This document shows, one piece after another, positions 63,631 through 64,000 of a DNA stretch of 64,000 nt. Position numbers and translations under genes: made by a program. Under the pieces are notes generated by a model. That model made no database searches. It worked only from the letters and a program-made list of their open reading frames with translations, and was not told the origin of the DNA. Each line of letters begins with the position of its first letter. Position 1 is the stretch's first letter. The stretch comes from Onchocerca volvulus (taxonomy: Eukaryota; Nematoda; Chromadorea; Rhabditida; Onchocercidae). The stretch covers positions 24,492,894 to 24,556,893 of the forward strand of contig HG738138.1 of the NCBI GenBank assembly GCA_000499405.2, read 5' to 3'.

Positions 63631-64000
63631 TTTAGCTTCTTAACTTTTTGACGTTATAGTACCAACAATAGTATACTGTTGAAAGTTAAAAAATAAATTT
63701 TATAGGGGGAAAAAAAACCACTTTAAAATAGACTTAATTGGTAATTCAATAAGAAGATTTTTCATTTTTAGAATGATTTATTGACGAAAAAATTTTTAAA
63801 GTACATAAAAATTATAAAATTATCACCTAAAAGTAAGAAATTGAAGAAAATCTAATCTTTTTATCAAAATAGCATTTGAATAATTTTGTTTTTCTCACAA
63901 AACATGGAAAATTTTTAAATTTTTAAATCATTTTTCTCATCTTTTTGAAAAGATTAATAAATTCAACAACAAATCGATTAGTTAGCAATTGAAATTAAAA

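Larger units (their letters stand above)
59102..64000. other. Region upstream of the first recognised WD40 exon
   Basis: The missing start exon and promoter of the WD40 gene may lie here. I could not place them with confidence. It contains tandem blocks at 61281-61390 and 61440-61720, a 20-bp perfect palindrome at 63499-63518 and an ATCACTT-rich repeat at 63521-63630. Short open frames (for example 59672-59881 plus, 62834-63028 minus) have spacer-like composition and no recognisable family. Confidence 0.4.

Noticed and set aside
1..64000. tRNA genes, rRNA, CRISPR arrays, bacterial endosymbiont inserts, viral or retroelement genes
   Set aside because: No convincing B-box/cloverleaf, rRNA core, spaced repeat array, intron-less bacterial ORF or reverse-transcriptase/integrase motif was seen on either strand.

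Overview
The window looks like nuclear DNA from a nematode, most likely a filarial or other spirurid worm. It is roughly 70-75% A+T and full of long poly(A)/poly(T) runs. Genes are split into many exons of about 50-350 bp, and introns end in TTTCAG or TTTAG. Gene content is animal-like, and several acceptors sit just before start codons, as expected where spliced-leader trans-splicing occurs. Genus and species cannot be decided from the sequence. I saw no tRNA, rRNA, CRISPR, IS element or prokaryotic operon.

Layout, left to right. (1) 183-1548, minus: first three coding exons of an acidic protein with a probable ELM2 domain (MIER/MTA-like chromatin regulator), running off the left edge. (2) 5427-8537, plus: a four-exon gene for a secreted IL-17-family cytokine. 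(3) 12106-16128, minus: a complete seven-exon PP2C phosphatase (PPM1A/B type). (4) 22904-27212, minus: a bHLH-PAS transcription factor of the NPAS4/dysfusion/CKY-1 group, nine exons, lacking only its extreme N-terminus. (5) 31769-36729, plus: a complete 15-exon mitochondrial translation initiation factor IF-2. (6) 38336-59101, minus: a 36-exon WDR62/MAPKBP1-like WD40 scaffold of about 1,690 residues, whose first coding exon(s) lie further right or outside. Inside its largest intron is an alternative first exon (39747-40994) that joins in phase to the last three exons. That exon carries a perfect 23-bp tandem duplication which breaks its frame.

Gene reconstruction was by eye. Nearly every exon junction listed was checked for GT(or GC)/AG borders and for reading phase, and the six models close without internal stops. 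The genes are unrelated single-copy metazoan genes and do not form a pathway. Relationships of note are positional: the ELM2 and IL-17 genes are divergent; IL-17 and PP2C converge; bHLH-PAS and mtIF2 are head to head across 4.5 kb; mtIF2 and the WD40 gene converge.

The non-coding DNA has several repeat structures: a six-unit array built on TTACGTCA-like motifs upstream of the bHLH-PAS gene, a 33-bp minisatellite upstream of mtIF2, a MITE-like element and a 74-nt poly(U) tract in PP2C introns, and two long hairpins in introns of the mtIF2 and WD40 genes. Best leads are the IL-17-like cytokine, the alternative WD40-less isoform with its 23-bp duplication, the TTACGTCA array, and the two miRNA-sized hairpins. 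I did not find a convincing wholly new biological system.
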